Below are positions 1-10,475 of a DNA stretch of 64,000 nt, piece by piece. The stretch covers positions 62,001-126,000 of the forward strand of contig JASANH010000125.1 in NCBI GenBank assembly GCA_030248295.1, in the 5' to 3' direction. Numbering within the stretch: position 1 is the stretch's first letter; the number at the start of each line of letters is the position of its first letter. The notes under the pieces are model-generated. The model saw only the letters and a list, made by a program, of their open reading frames with translations. It made no database searches and was not told the DNA's origin. Source of the DNA: Mesodorylaimus sp. YZB2_4 (Eukaryota; Nematoda; Enoplea; Dorylaimida; Dorylaimidae). The position numbers and the translations under genes are program-made.

Positions 1-310
1 TGCACATCACATCACTAGCGTCACATGGGCCAATGCCTAGTCGCTTATAAACTTGTAAGACCGCCTTTTACTAATCTGCTAGAATTAGTTTCGGAGAATT
101 GAGTAAAATTTTGTGTACTTGTAAACTAGTCCAGCTAATTTTCTCTAAAAACTTTTTTTTGATTTTTAATGCGTACTCGCCGAACTTTATCTACGCATCC
201 ACCTATCACGTCACCGTAATCCGACACCATGCCATAAATCTAGTTAACAGTTCAAGGTCATGTTTCAGTTTTCAGCTGTGTTGCCAAATATGGTCACACA
301 TCTAAAATAA

Positions 311-943
311 ATGGGGTCAGGTGGAACGGGCGATATGACGCCAATGAAGATATATTGTCTGTGCGTAATTTACGTCTTCTCTCTCCTTTGCGTTTCTTCT
401 GCGGAGCTGCAGAGAGCAGTCGCAAAAGGTCATTTACTTTGTGGTGACCAACCTGCGAGGGATGTCAGAGTTAAGCTATTCGACGAAGGTACATTTCTGA
501 GCACACTGCAAAACTCTTACTCCAAAGTTTTTAATTGTCATTTAGACGTTGTTCTGGACGATCTGCTGGATGAAAAAAGAACCAATTCTACTGGACATTT
601 TCTGGTGGACGGCGTCACGCGAGAAAGATCAGACATTGAGCCAGTCGTCGTTATTTATCATAACTGCGACGCGCCAGTGGTAAGCGAGCTTCCCATGTGT
701 TACAGATTAAGAATCTTTCAATTTTTTATGGAACACACTATTAAATGCTTTTAGAGATGTGATCGCCGTATGATGGTATATATACCCAAGAAATACATTA
801 ATCGTGGAGAGAGCATCGATACCAGTCGAAATATCGATATGCTAAAAGTGTTTGACATTGGTGTGATCAATTTAGAATCGTACATCTATGGGCGGGGAGT
901 TTATGACAAGCTTAAAGACAGAGTTTGCTGGCATAAGAAGTAG
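311..943 (+). CDS. Transthyretin-like (TTR-like) secreted protein, gene 1 of a tandem pair
   Basis: Three exons: 311-488, 546-679 and 755-943, joined by GT-AG introns of 57 and 75 bp; frame is kept (phase 1, then phase 0) and gives 166 codons before TAG at 941-943. An in-frame ATG at 344 fits better as the true start, because it directly begins a hydrophobic signal peptide (MKIYCLCVIYVF...). The mature part has the hallmark start of the family (GHLLCGDQPA, then VRVKLFDEG), followed by STGHFLVDG and the VVIYHNCD motif containing one of the conserved cysteines. Transthyretin-like proteins (Pfam PF01060 type) are small secreted nematode proteins; some bridge apoptotic cells or act extracellularly, but most are uncharacterised. 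The next gene, 1.1 kb downstream, is a paralogue with the same exon plan. Family call is firm; the function is not known. Confidence 0.88.
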
Positions 944-2013
944 CTGGACGACAGGCTTTGATGATTATGCTATAGCGTCCGGTATTTATACTCAATATGA
1001 TGCTGTGATTTTTTGGTTCTTGCTTATACTAGTACGATGGTCCATACTCTACTGTTTTCGCAAACGCATAAAAAAGAACACAGTTTTAGAGCAACCAAAG
1101 ATAAAGGTGCACGAATTTCCTATTTTCATGAAATCTTACTGGTCTTAAAGTTTCTAAAAAACATACACAGTCTTGGCTACTCAGGTTGACAAATCGATTA
1201 TTATATGTTTTCTGGTCGTCTGATCTGTTCGCTTCCAGGGTTACGCTGGTGGGTGAGGCGGACAATAGATACGGACCGTATCTAACGTTATGGTTTGCCT
1301 GGCAACACTGGATACGGTTCTTAAAGGGGTTTAAACTGGCAGCAATTATTTCAACACTTCTGAAGTTGGGAGCTACAGTGCTGTGTATGGACGCATTGAT
1401 TCAGTGACCATTTTCTTATATTTTCTTTTAGCGAGTGGATTGGCCAACCCTAAGTTCAATCTCCAGCAGCTCCATTGGGTCCTGTTTGAAAAAGTACCGC
1501 GCAAGGCTGATTCCATGTCAGCCTGTGAGCTGCATTATTGTCGTGGTGTTCTGACTGTAGAGAGAAGGACAGTGCCTGAACTGTCGATCAGCCATTCACA
1601 TGCCAAGGTATTCTGTTTTCAACTAAAGCTTTCTATTGCCAAATCAGCACAGCGAATTCCGTAGGACTGTGATGCATAGAAGGCATACGGTGGAGAATCT
1701 GCATGCGTATCCATCCTCTTGTGCTGTGGATTCGGTCTCCTTTATACCTATACATGCATATCTATGACATTTCATCATACCAAATACATGGATCAGTCCA
1801 CTTTGCTGTCGACTACATGCTGTTTCATTCCAAAAACGAACTATGGGTTCAGCGTCAAGAGTGAAATATAAATACTATCTAGGCTTACACCTGCACTTGC
1901 CAGATGTAGTCATATTACCAAAGCATATCGCTCCAAACAGTATCAATACGCAGTTTCGTATCATTTCGTGCAGCATCGTATCACCATCGACCTTTTTCAC
2001 CAGTAAGGAAAAA
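944..2013. other. Intergenic stretch between the two TTR-like genes
   Basis: I see no supportable gene here. Several short open frames exist but none has a signal peptide, a domain or splice-consistent neighbours. Confidence 0.5.
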
Positions 2014-2624
2014 ATGAAAATAAGCCTTGCAATAAGGATTATTATTTTGATCTCCTCAATCTTCGGGATTGAAGCGGGTCGTCAAAGAGTCATAATGAAA
2101 GGTCGACTCTTATGTGGTACTCAACCGGCCAGCAATATTAAAATAAAACTTTATGACGAAGGTCTTGCTCTCTTTCATAACCTGGCCCTAATATAGGAAA
2201 ATAAGGCCTCTTTCCACAGATGTCGTCTGGGACGAATTATTGGACACGAAATACACAAATGCGAGTGGGCATTTCCTGGTTGATGGTAATACACGTGAAT
2301 ACACCAATATTGACCCGTTCATTAACATTTATCACGACTGTAACGATAACAGAGTAAGAGAAGGCATCCTAAATTGGTTTATATTTTAAAGCTCAAGAGT
2401 ATTTTTAGATGTGTCAACGACGTGTATCAGTTTATTCTCCAGAAAAATACATTAATCACGGCGACAGCATTGCATCAGTCACTGACCATGGGCGCTTGAA
2501 AGTACATGATATCGGGACAATAAATCTGGAAAGTTGGATTTATGGAGGCTTCGGCGATCGTATTTGCTATCATGAGTACGACTCTTCGGCAAATCAGCAG
2601 GTTACAATTAACAAGAAGAAATAA
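2014..2624 (+). CDS. Transthyretin-like (TTR-like) secreted protein, gene 2 of a tandem pair
   Basis: Exons are 2014-2161, 2220-2353 and 2409-2624, giving 165 residues. The start is the ATG at 2014, which opens a signal peptide (MKISLAIRIIILISSIF). The protein carries GRLLCGTQPA, IKLYDEG, ASGHFLVDG and FINIYHDCND, all aligning with gene 1. Exon 2 is 134 nt in both genes and both introns fall at the same positions and phases (1 and 0), so the pair arose by tandem duplication after the gene had this structure. The first donor is GTCTTG, weaker than usual; the second is GTAAGA. The C-terminus is longer and lysine-rich compared with gene 1. Two conserved cysteine regions remain, so the fold is probably intact. 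It is presumably secreted; ligand or partner is unknown. Confidence 0.87.
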
Positions 2625-4190
2625 AAAATTCCGCGTGATTTGCTTTTCTTCTTTCACAGTAGGCATAATAGGCATACAATCGTACTCGTATGTTCAATAT
2701 CGACGTATAAAATATGCTTCTATACTTAATTATACCCGTACATTTTTTGATACCGTGATGCTTATTCACCTTGCAAGTATCTAAAGAAAGCCTTATTTGC
2801 ATTGATCGTAAGTTAGAGGTTCGTCAGAGAGCGACTTTTACGGGGAATGGCAGCAAGAGCAATTGGGCAGTGTCAGCCAAATTAGTGCAACTAACAAAAC
2901 ACTTCTTGTTGGCTCTTTGCTGCTTATGAATGTTTTCCTGTGGAAAACGCCACGTTTCTTCTTAGGGGACCCCTCACTGCCTCAGCGTACTAGTTTTCAA
3001 ATGCCATCTTTCCTCTCCGTTATTTTTTCCTGAGCGACAACTGGCAGCTGCTCTCTGGTTGGGGTTTTGGATCTTCCTAGCTAGAGCTGCCAAAAACTAA
3101 CGATAAGCTTATACCTGGAAGAAGGAGCAGGAAATCAAAGTATAACTTATAAGGCCACATCCATCAGGCTGTCTTCAACGCACACTCCAACGCGTGCCTT
3201 AGTATTTACGACTAGGCTTCTTTCATAGCATGCACTAGAGTTATATTGGGAGATATTTTTATGGCTGAAATCCTTCGCCTTGACTGTGACATGAGACGCA
3301 TCAGTATTGTACTGCACTTTCTCCACGGCTTAACCCATGATCAGTCGACAGCCATTGACATTTGATAAGTAATGCTGCGAATGCAAACATCAGCCACATT
3401 CATTGTCCTCGCACCTGTATACTGTACATAACTGGCATTATTCACATCATTGAGTAAAAAGGTAATTAGTTTCGTCTGTGGCATCTTTAATCTTAACTAT
3501 TCTCGGAGACTATGCAAGCGACAGGAAACTAGGGCCTTCAACTAACCGACTGTGCTTTCTTTCCCGCATTTCTCCTTTGTACCTCTATCTCATGGTCAGC
3601 TGCGACAGAAAACGCAGTTTTTCTTGCTCCAGAACCAAAGCGTTACTGCTTTGAGTCTTCAACGTGAGCCTGGTATTAATCCTGTGGACACCTACTTTAC
3701 GTAGGTGTGTTTTATAACCATCTAGTGTAAATTTCATCTGCAGCAACAGCGGAAACCTCATTTACTCATTAAGAAAATGCGTTCGTTTTTTTTGCTGCTG
3801 CACGGGCAAGATTTTTTGCTTTCTCATCAATAGCTCAATTTCAGAGAAAGGGGCACAAGGTTCCCAGACTTAAAATGTATAAAATCCAAACTATCGATTT
3901 TTTCCTTCCTAAAATGGCATTACTACGCTTACCTCAACCGCCATTGCGTCCGCTGCTCAGTGGCACTGATTGATGTTCTTGAAAAAAAGTGCAGCTGCCT
4001 ACTGATCTCTTGGGTTTAGTTAGAAATGTGCGCCCTGTTTCTAACAGAACGCGCTAGAGGCTCATAGTTTTTGGACAAGGTACGTTGAGTGCTCGCACGA
4101 AATATTCTACTTCTCTCGGCACAACTGACGAATCATACATTCTCAAATCTAAGGCTGCCGTGAAACGGTTTGTTCATCCAGAAACCAAGG
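2625..4190. other. Intergenic stretch upstream of GPCR 1
   Basis: No gene or clear repeat was recognised. AT-rich unique-looking sequence. Confidence 0.45.
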
Positions 4191-5384
4191 ATGGACTTAG
4201 AAAACTGGAACTTACACGTTCATTCGATCTTATATGATTTTCTAGAGAAAAATTTAACAAACAAAACCATAAATTACACTAGAAATGAGGTTTATCTGTG
4301 TCCAGTACCAGCTTGTGATGCATTCCTTCTTTTCCTTATCGTTGTCGGCATTTTGCAACTAATTTATGCTATTATTGGGGTGACAATGAACAGCGTAATT
4401 ATTTGCTTTGCTTCAATTATTCTATCAAAATCTAGTCGCCAAGAAACTCAGCACTTATGTATTATAAGTATGGCTATCGGTGATTTGCTTTTTACAGCTA
4501 CCCATTGCCCAATCACTTTCACAAGATATGGTCTAAAAGTATCCTATTCTAGTCATCCATGCATGTTTCTTTATTTAGCGTCTCAAATAAGCACAGTTTC
4601 GTCGAGTTTGAGTCTCTTTTGCTTGAACTTTGATAAATTTATCAGTGTTCGGTATCCATTGCATTATTATAATTATGTAACCTTTAAGCGCAGCAGTATA
4701 TGTATCATGGTCATTTGGGCTCTAACGATCAGTTGGTCTGTATTCTACGTGTTTGGTCCTTTGATTGACGTTGTGGACAAATGCCAAATACAATATGAAG
4801 GATCACATGGACAAATGTTATTCTTGACATTTTTTGTTATTTTCTGCATTATTCCTTTGGCAGCTTCCTTCGCAATGAGCCTATACATTTATTTTGTGGC
4901 AAAAAGAGCGAGAGAATCTGAATATGGACTTCCATACCAAGAAAAAGAAACTGACAATCAAGGTTTTCTTTTTAAAAGTGGAAGGAAAAGAAGACGAAAC
5001 AAAAACATACGAAATGCGCCATTTGGGAGTACTCGCACATGTGCACAAGAAAGATCCTGCTTCCAAGGCATGGTAATGAGGTTAAAGACTGTATTATTTG
5101 TTTTCAGTACAACATTGTGGGCTTTTTGTACATTATTTCCATACAGAACCGTTCTGCTCTCAATCCCTGATGAAGGTACTTGGGAAGAGTGGTTGGTCGT
5201 GGTCACCTATGTGCTCCTGTGCGCAAATCCAGTTGGCAATCCATTTATTACCAGCATTACGCAACCCCAATACAAAGCCATGTTCAGGAAGATGTTGTGC
5301 AAGGAATCGAGAAACAAGGAAGGTAGAAACCCCAGTGACAGAAAAATAGTGAAAAGCTCATCTGATATGATCAGTGAAATATAA
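4191..5384 (+). CDS. Intronless class A (rhodopsin-like) GPCR
   Basis: The ATG at 4191 begins 397 residues in a single exon (an upstream in-frame TTG at 4170 is not a eukaryotic start). An N-glycosylated-looking N-terminus (NLTNKT, NYTR) is followed by seven hydrophobic segments. Family marks are: a helix-3 cysteine (SHPCMF) with an ECL2 partner (DKCQIQ); helix 3 ending DKF where DRY is usual; a basic third loop (SGRKRRRNKNI); a helix-6 motif WAFCTLFPY in place of CWxP; and NPFIT at the NPxxY site. The same departures occur in the paralogue at 20749-22011, so they are ancestral to the pair rather than decay. Absence of introns contrasts with neighbouring genes and hints at retroposition in an ancestor. 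An aminergic-like or peptide receptor is plausible; the ligand cannot be inferred. Confidence 0.85.
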   Translation: MDLENWNLHVHSILYDFLEKNLTNKTINYTRNEVYLCPVPACDAFLLFLIVVGILQLIYAIIGVTMNSVIICFASIILSKSSRQETQHLCIISMAIGDLLFTATHCPITFTRYGLKVSYSSHPCMFLYLASQISTVSSSLSLFCLNFDKFISVRYPLHYYNYVTFKRSSICIMVIWALTISWSVFYVFGPLIDVVDKCQIQYEGSHGQMLFLTFFVIFCIIPLAASFAMSLYIYFVAKRARESEYGLPYQEKETDNQGFLFKSGRKRRRNKNIRNAPFGSTRTCAQERSCFQGMVMRLKTVLFVFSTTLWAFCTLFPYRTVLLSIPDEGTWEEWLVVVTYVLLCANPVGNPFITSITQPQYKAMFRKMLCKESRNKEGRNPSDRKIVKSSSDMISEI

Positions 5385-5620
5385 AGGAGACATGCTTCAC
5401 TCTGGTTTATTTTCCTGTAGCTTCTCCTATAAAAATTGCCCTATGCGCGGCTATAGTTGTACGGACAAATAATGCCTCATTCTAGAGTTGATCCATGTAG
5501 AATAGCAGCTTTCTACACTAGATTTCATGCAGATCAGTTCGCAATAGATCTTTTTACAAAAGCACGCTAGACAGGCTAGTCTGTTTATCGTACTGTGTAG
5601 CAGCTCTGGGGGTTAAAGAA

Positions 5621-5800
5621 AAGCTGGGTCGTAGCCCAGCGGTTATCGACGTTTGCCTGTCACGCTGGGTGCGCACTTAGAGGGGAGGGTTCGACTCCCG
5701 CCTGGGTAAAATTGATTGTCAATACATAGACATATCTTTCTTAAACCCCCCGAGTCTGCTGCATAGTGCTTGGCCAGGGGTAAAGCATGACATGACATGA
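5621..5800 (+). repeat. tRNA-derived SINE, family A, copy 1
   Basis: The head contains an A-box-like TAGCCCAGCGG and a perfect B-box GGGTTCGACTCCC, then a non-tRNA tail starting AAAATTGATTGTCAA and ending near GCATGACATGACATGA. The same head and tail order recurs at 50583-50745, which shows this is a dispersed SINE and not a tRNA gene. Confidence 0.65.
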
Positions 5801-7837
5801 GCTGGCATGGCTTATTTATATCTAGGCCTGTATCAGAACTCCGTATTTTTTAAATCAACTTCCAAGTTATATATAATCACTGATAGTCGGGGAAGGTTCA
5901 AAAAAGCTGTTTGACTGAAAAGTGTGCTTCAAGAGAGGTAAAAAGGCCCATACGCAAAACACAGAAAAATCCTGATCCCAATCGTGATCGCCGTGATCCT
6001 GATCACAACCTATCGTTAAGCTCATTCTTCTCTTTTATTTCCCATTGTATCTGATTTCTTTCTGACCTCAGACAACCATTCATTAATTCACGTACATGAT
6101 GTCACGCAGCCATGATTATGGGAGAGACCCCAAATTTCAGAGGAGTACGTACCAAATTTGAGAAGGATTAGAGGATCTAGGGGAGGCTATTGGAGCCACA
6201 GGAGGTTTTAAAAAAAAAAGAGCGTGCTGGGAACCCTGCTTTCCGCAGAAAGTGTAACATACGCGTGTTTTTCGAGCTGGTACTGCGCGTAAAATAACCG
6301 ATCCAATCTCCCCCGGATCGGCGGATCGGCTCGGCCGGATCGATCGATGTTGGTTGTTAGTACGCTGGGTGAGTGGTCAGTCTTCAGTGGTGTCGTGGCT
6401 ATCTGTTGCTTGCTAAAGAAATAAACTGAAAATTTTCATGATCGATATGTTTTTTTTACCCATTGGAATTTTTGGGGGATTTGGGTATGCAATGTCATAC
6501 TGTCTTTGCTTACTGCGCTGGTGCCTGTGCTGATTTGGATAAATCATCAGGCATACATCACTTGGAAAGGTATATATTGTGAGCTGGCCGCCCTGCCACG
6601 CGATAGAGGGGCGACCCGGACGCGATACGAGAGCAACCGTTTACCAAAGGCAGCTCGACTACCGACTGATTATGAGAAGGCCACCAAAGGCATACACACA
6701 GAGACACGAAACATCTGATTAGTATCAATGCAAATCAAGAACCAGTCCAGGTTAGTCAATACCTCTACAATATGTATACTCAAACGACATACATATAAAC
6801 CTTCATCTCGACCCCAGCGTTCAACATAAACTCTGTAAGCCCCTAGGAGGCAGTACCGCCCCTAGGAGGCCGATAAATCATAGCGAACGACTGTCCTAAT
6901 CACGTTGTATATGCATGATACCCCTGGAGCTTACAAAAAGCTATACGTCTTCGGTGGATTTTTTGCTTGTATAATCTGAGTGAGCAAAGTGTTTTACGCC
7001 ACGGATGTCCCCAAGACACTTTGCTGCGATAGAAGTTGACATGAGATAAGTACGAGCAGGTACATCAACACCGCTTTATCAATTTTCGCATGTTTAATGA
7101 GTCTGGGCTTCAGCGTCACACTTAAGGGTGACGCTGAAACCTCTCTAATCAAGGGAGGGCAGGGAAGAAATTATAGCAACGAGCATTGCATGAACTTAGA
7201 GTTAGTATAGACCCATCAAAAATCATACAGAAGAGGGACAAGGCAGTAAAAGATTTTGATTCTGCAGTTTTATCAAGTCATGACATAAGACAGGACAAGC
7301 TATTCAGTACGGATACTTCACGCTTAGCTGACGGCCTAACCTGCAATAGTTAATGCGGCAGATCCATCCATAAATGAGTTGTTCACCCGACGCATGACAC
7401 TTGCCCATCGCTGCCAGTAGTGCAACGAGGCGGAGTGACGCAGTCGCAAACGTATTTGGACGGGTCTTCAATTTTGCTTGTGCAACCACGACTTTGGCCC
7501 CCACTAACGTTTGCTTGACACACATTGCTGCATTGGTTGCAATTTGATACTTCGATAACGTCTAGAAATAAAGATCACATATGTACACAACTCCTAGTAT
7601 CTGTACATATGTTGATCCCAAAGAAGGTGACATCGCAGACCCTACGGCTCGCATGATAATTCCTATCGATGTGTGGCATTTCCTCGAATTTGCTGGCATG
7701 CTCTTCCCGTTCAAGTTGGTCCTCAAATAAACTTAAGTTAATTTTTCGAAATCTGGCAAAGAATGCCGTCGAAAAGTCTGAAATTTATCCAAGAACAGAA
7801 TCTTTGATTTCCTCAAAGGATGCTGGCACAATAAATG
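5801..7837. other. Gene-poor stretch
   Basis: No supportable gene. It contains a GATCGG-rich patch at about 6300-6350, a short duplicated GCCCCTAGGAGGC motif near 6838-6872 and the hairpin annotated at 7109-7138. Confidence 0.4.
7109..7138. repeat. Perfect hairpin, 11-bp stem
   Basis: TTCAGCGTCAC and its reverse complement are separated by 8 nt. It may be the core of a small inverted-repeat element; no partner copy was noticed. Confidence 0.5.
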
Positions 7838-8640
7838 TGTAAAATTGGTAGTTTTTTGGTGGAATTCAGAGGGAAAAATACATAAAATTTGCTTAATCAA
7901 ATACAATACAGTATCTCCTAGAGAGATATATCGGCTAGGATCGGTCGTTTTCTAAAAATGTTTTAAAATGATAGCCACTTTTGTAAGCATATGAGTACCT
8001 ACTTACAAACTGCACGTTTCTCTCGCAAGATTTGCATCATAGGAAATCCTATCACAGTGGAGACGAACAAGAAAAATATCAGACAGCGAGTCATTGTTCC
8101 TTGAACAGCTAAAAATAAAAGATAGTACTTTATTCTACTGCCAACGACAAAATAAAGGGGCTCATTCAGATTTTTGTTAATGCATCTACGTATAGCCAAG
8201 CCTACCTTCTCTTCTGCAAGCAATACCTTTAAATCAGTGTGTACCTAAAAGACCTGTATGTGGGTGTCTAAAGCAGCAAAACACGTTTTAGCTTTCTGAT
8301 TCAAAGTGCGCAACGAAAATGAAAAATTGTAGCAGTTGTTCATGAAATGCAGTCTAAACCAAACCAGTAAATCCCCCTCCATGTCCATAAAAGATTAATG
8401 AACACCAAGGGTTGATGACATCAGTCGCTCCAGTCCTTCCTGCCGGATCACACAAGCGGCATACTGAAAAGACTGCTAAGTGCACCGACGATGGGACAAT
8501 ATTGCTGCGGTCTTCTTCTCTTGAGGGGCTGGCTCCGCGCCGCCCCTGTCCCCTGTGGGAATTTCAACCTTTTGCTGATACTGTAGCCCGCGATCAGTCA
8601 TGATTTGATGAGCGAAGCCGTGAAACGACCAACTCTCACC
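7838..8640. repeat. Dispersed segment R1, copy 1 (second copy at 27213-28940)
   Basis: Long collinear similarity to 27213-27471 plus 28385-28940, in the same orientation. The shared block carries the minus-strand prepropeptide exon at 8007-8094. Copy 2 is interrupted by ~0.9 kb of GATCA-rich sequence; copy 1 is interrupted at 8640 by an unrelated insertion starting near CCTGGGGCCCGTTGCATAAA. Confidence 0.7.
8007..8094 (-). CDS. First exon of a small secreted peptide precursor (orphan exon)
   Basis: Reading from ATG at 8094 on the minus strand, 29 codons encode a signal peptide (MTRCLIFFLFVSTVIG), a short propeptide and a dibasic site within REKRAV, then a perfect donor GTAAGT in phase 1. The design matches the first exons of the three cysteine-rich peptide genes at 54.9, 60.7 and 62.3 kb (signal, short pro-segment, KRAL, phase-1 donor). 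Upstream on the same strand lies TTTTTAG about 15 nt before the ATG, a possible splice or trans-splice acceptor. No cysteine-rich second exon was found in the expected position (below 8000); the best acceptor there would give an immediate stop. It is therefore either a remnant or has a distant second exon. Confidence 0.45.
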
Positions 8641-9790
8641 GCCTGGGGCCCGTTGCATAAAATCCAGGACAAGTCAACTCATTTAGGTCAACTTTTAGGA
8701 TGACTGACTCTGTTCAGGACAACTAGATAGTTTCCGCGTGTTGTAGCATATAGCTGTGTATAACACGGGTATCGTTGGAGCCGGCGCGAAAACGAAAAGC
8801 TGTCCTAAAACCGAATAAAGACGGGGAAAAATTCAAGCGAGGTCGCGGTGCTTTGGCGCCAATGTATTTTTAGGGCAACTGTTTAGGTCAAGTTTGATCT
8901 TTCCGCTCAAGCGAATAGGAACTGGTGCTGATGGCACAAGTCAACCAATAAATCAGGTGCCTATAGTAATTCTCCTGTCTTGTTGTCAGTTGTCTGTTGT
9001 TATCCCCGCGCTCACTAATTGTTACTCGATTTATTAGCATTTTGCTACGTATCGAGTGTTTGATATTCTTGCGAGTTCAAACGATGACAGCGACGGCGAG
9101 GAGCACCTTGGCGAGCCGTCGAATCTTCGAGCCAAGAATAAATTTCAATCTGCCACCACAGCAGTCAGCGTCGAGCTCGTTTGACTGATGCTCAGACGGA
9201 TATTATCACTAATCGATTGGCCCCTATATCCAGCATGAAACAGGGAGAATTTCGCTCTGAGTTCAGCAGAACAGCAAGAAGATCGTCACTCCGGAACCTG
9301 GCTACAGGCGAATATTTTCGAGCAGTAAAAGATGCGTGTGTACTGAGCGTCCGAGTCCACATTGCCTTGTTCGATTCATTGATTCGCGGGGGGGGGGGGG
9401 GGGGGGTGTTCGCGAGCAAAACTGGTCGATGACCCAGTATGAGAGAGCAAACGCGCGCGCCTGGACGTTGACTTGACTCACAATCAGCGGCATCAACTAT
9501 AGCTAGGTTTTGACTTGTTGTTAGTCGTGTTGTCTAAATGAAACTCTTTGTTATGCTTTGGCTTGTTCAGCTTGTTGTTGTGTCGCGAGGTTGAGTAAAT
9601 TTGTGCGTGAGTGGTCGAGGCCATCAGCGATGGACCATTGGAAGCTTAGTAAGTCTCCGGCCTAGTTGCGGTCGTCATACACCTATTGGTCATCGTCATC
9701 AGATACACCCTCTGGCTCACGATCAGATTCCGTATTTTCCTAATCTTTACCAGTCTTTTTTGCTGGAGCATAAAGATGCAGACTATTGTA
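8641..9790. other. Insertion-like stretch between R1 copy 1 and the hAT remnant
   Basis: The R1 similarity to 28.9 kb stops abruptly at 8640, so the sequence from there is an insertion or a junction. Its start (CCTGGGGCCCGTTGCATAAA) resembles termini of cut-and-paste elements, and the hAT transposase fragment lies further in, so this may be the 3' part of one decayed hAT element. No other coding sequence is supported. Confidence 0.35.
9388..9406 (+). repeat. Poly(G) tract, 19 G
   Basis: Uninterrupted run of 19 guanines, one of several long G tracts in the window (also 43241-43273, 55853-55866, 58107-58120). Confidence 0.9.
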
Positions 9791-10465
9791 GCCGATAGCA
9801 CGCAGATTGTATTTCAAAAACCGCAACAATTTTTCCGCGTATTCTGCAACAATCGAGACCGATTGCCGCTTGTGATTTCTGATGCCGCCTTAAATTCTCG
9901 CTTACTTGCTGCAATACCCATTGGAGGAGACAGATATTTTTTGGCCAACACTGCTAAATAATGCAATTCTATTTCTTTCATTTTCCAGAATGATAATGGA
10001 TAAGCATCCGTGCTGATCAACGACTCTTGCACATAAGATGAAACAACATTTCTTGCCATTTCTTCCAGTGCATTATCATTTTGAACACTTAAGACTCACA
10101 ATGAACGACTAGCAGTAGAACTTCCCAAATCATCAGCGATATCCGCGAAAAAACCTGAATGCTTCGCGCGCTTTTCAGCTGGAGGCTGAAGTGGTGCAGA
10201 GGATGATAATCTCTTTTATTTTCTCGAAATTAACTCGATCAGGCGCGATTGAGCAATATCCGCTGCTTCACGATTTTGAACCGTCTTTTCTTTGAATCTT
10301 GGATCCAACAGCGTGGCAGTAGCATTAGCATCCGTGAATTTCACGTTTTTAAACAGTCAGGCAATAATGCCTACTCCTGCGCCCCAAAAGTAAGCATGCA
10401 TTTGGTCGAGTAGCTCCTCTCGCATCGATTGCGCTCCACGAACTTTAAGGCCTTTCAACTTTTTT
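9790..10465 (-). pseudogene. hAT-family transposase remnant (C-terminal part)
   Basis: On the minus strand, from about 10460 down to 9814, one frame encodes the C-terminal part of a hAT transposase. First comes LDQMHAYFWGAG, then ATLLDPRFKEKT (the usual motif before the dimerisation domain), then DAYPLSFWKMKEIELHYLAV and KKYLSPP...SKREF, which match the hAT C-terminal dimerisation domain (P..WW, L..LA, L..P...S.R.F). At least one in-frame stop (TGA between GVGIIA and LFKNVKF) and another near SRK show it is dead. The N-terminal catalytic part was not found. The fragment abuts the gypsy remnant that begins at about 10476. Confidence 0.7.
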
Positions 10466-10475
10466 TCAATTTTAA

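Noticed and set aside
99-305. 68-codon open frame before the first TTR-like gene
   Set aside because: It begins with a non-ATG start, has no domain and lies in the 5' flank.
888-1148. Open frame overlapping and following the third exon of TTR-like gene 1
   Set aside because: It is a different register of the real exon running into 3' flank.
2475-2802. Minus-strand open frames opposite TTR-like gene 2
   Set aside because: Shadow frames of the coding exon and its AT-rich 3' flank; no domain.
9181-9496. Open frames with runs of Gly or Pro
   Set aside because: They are produced by the G19 tract read in different frames and strands.
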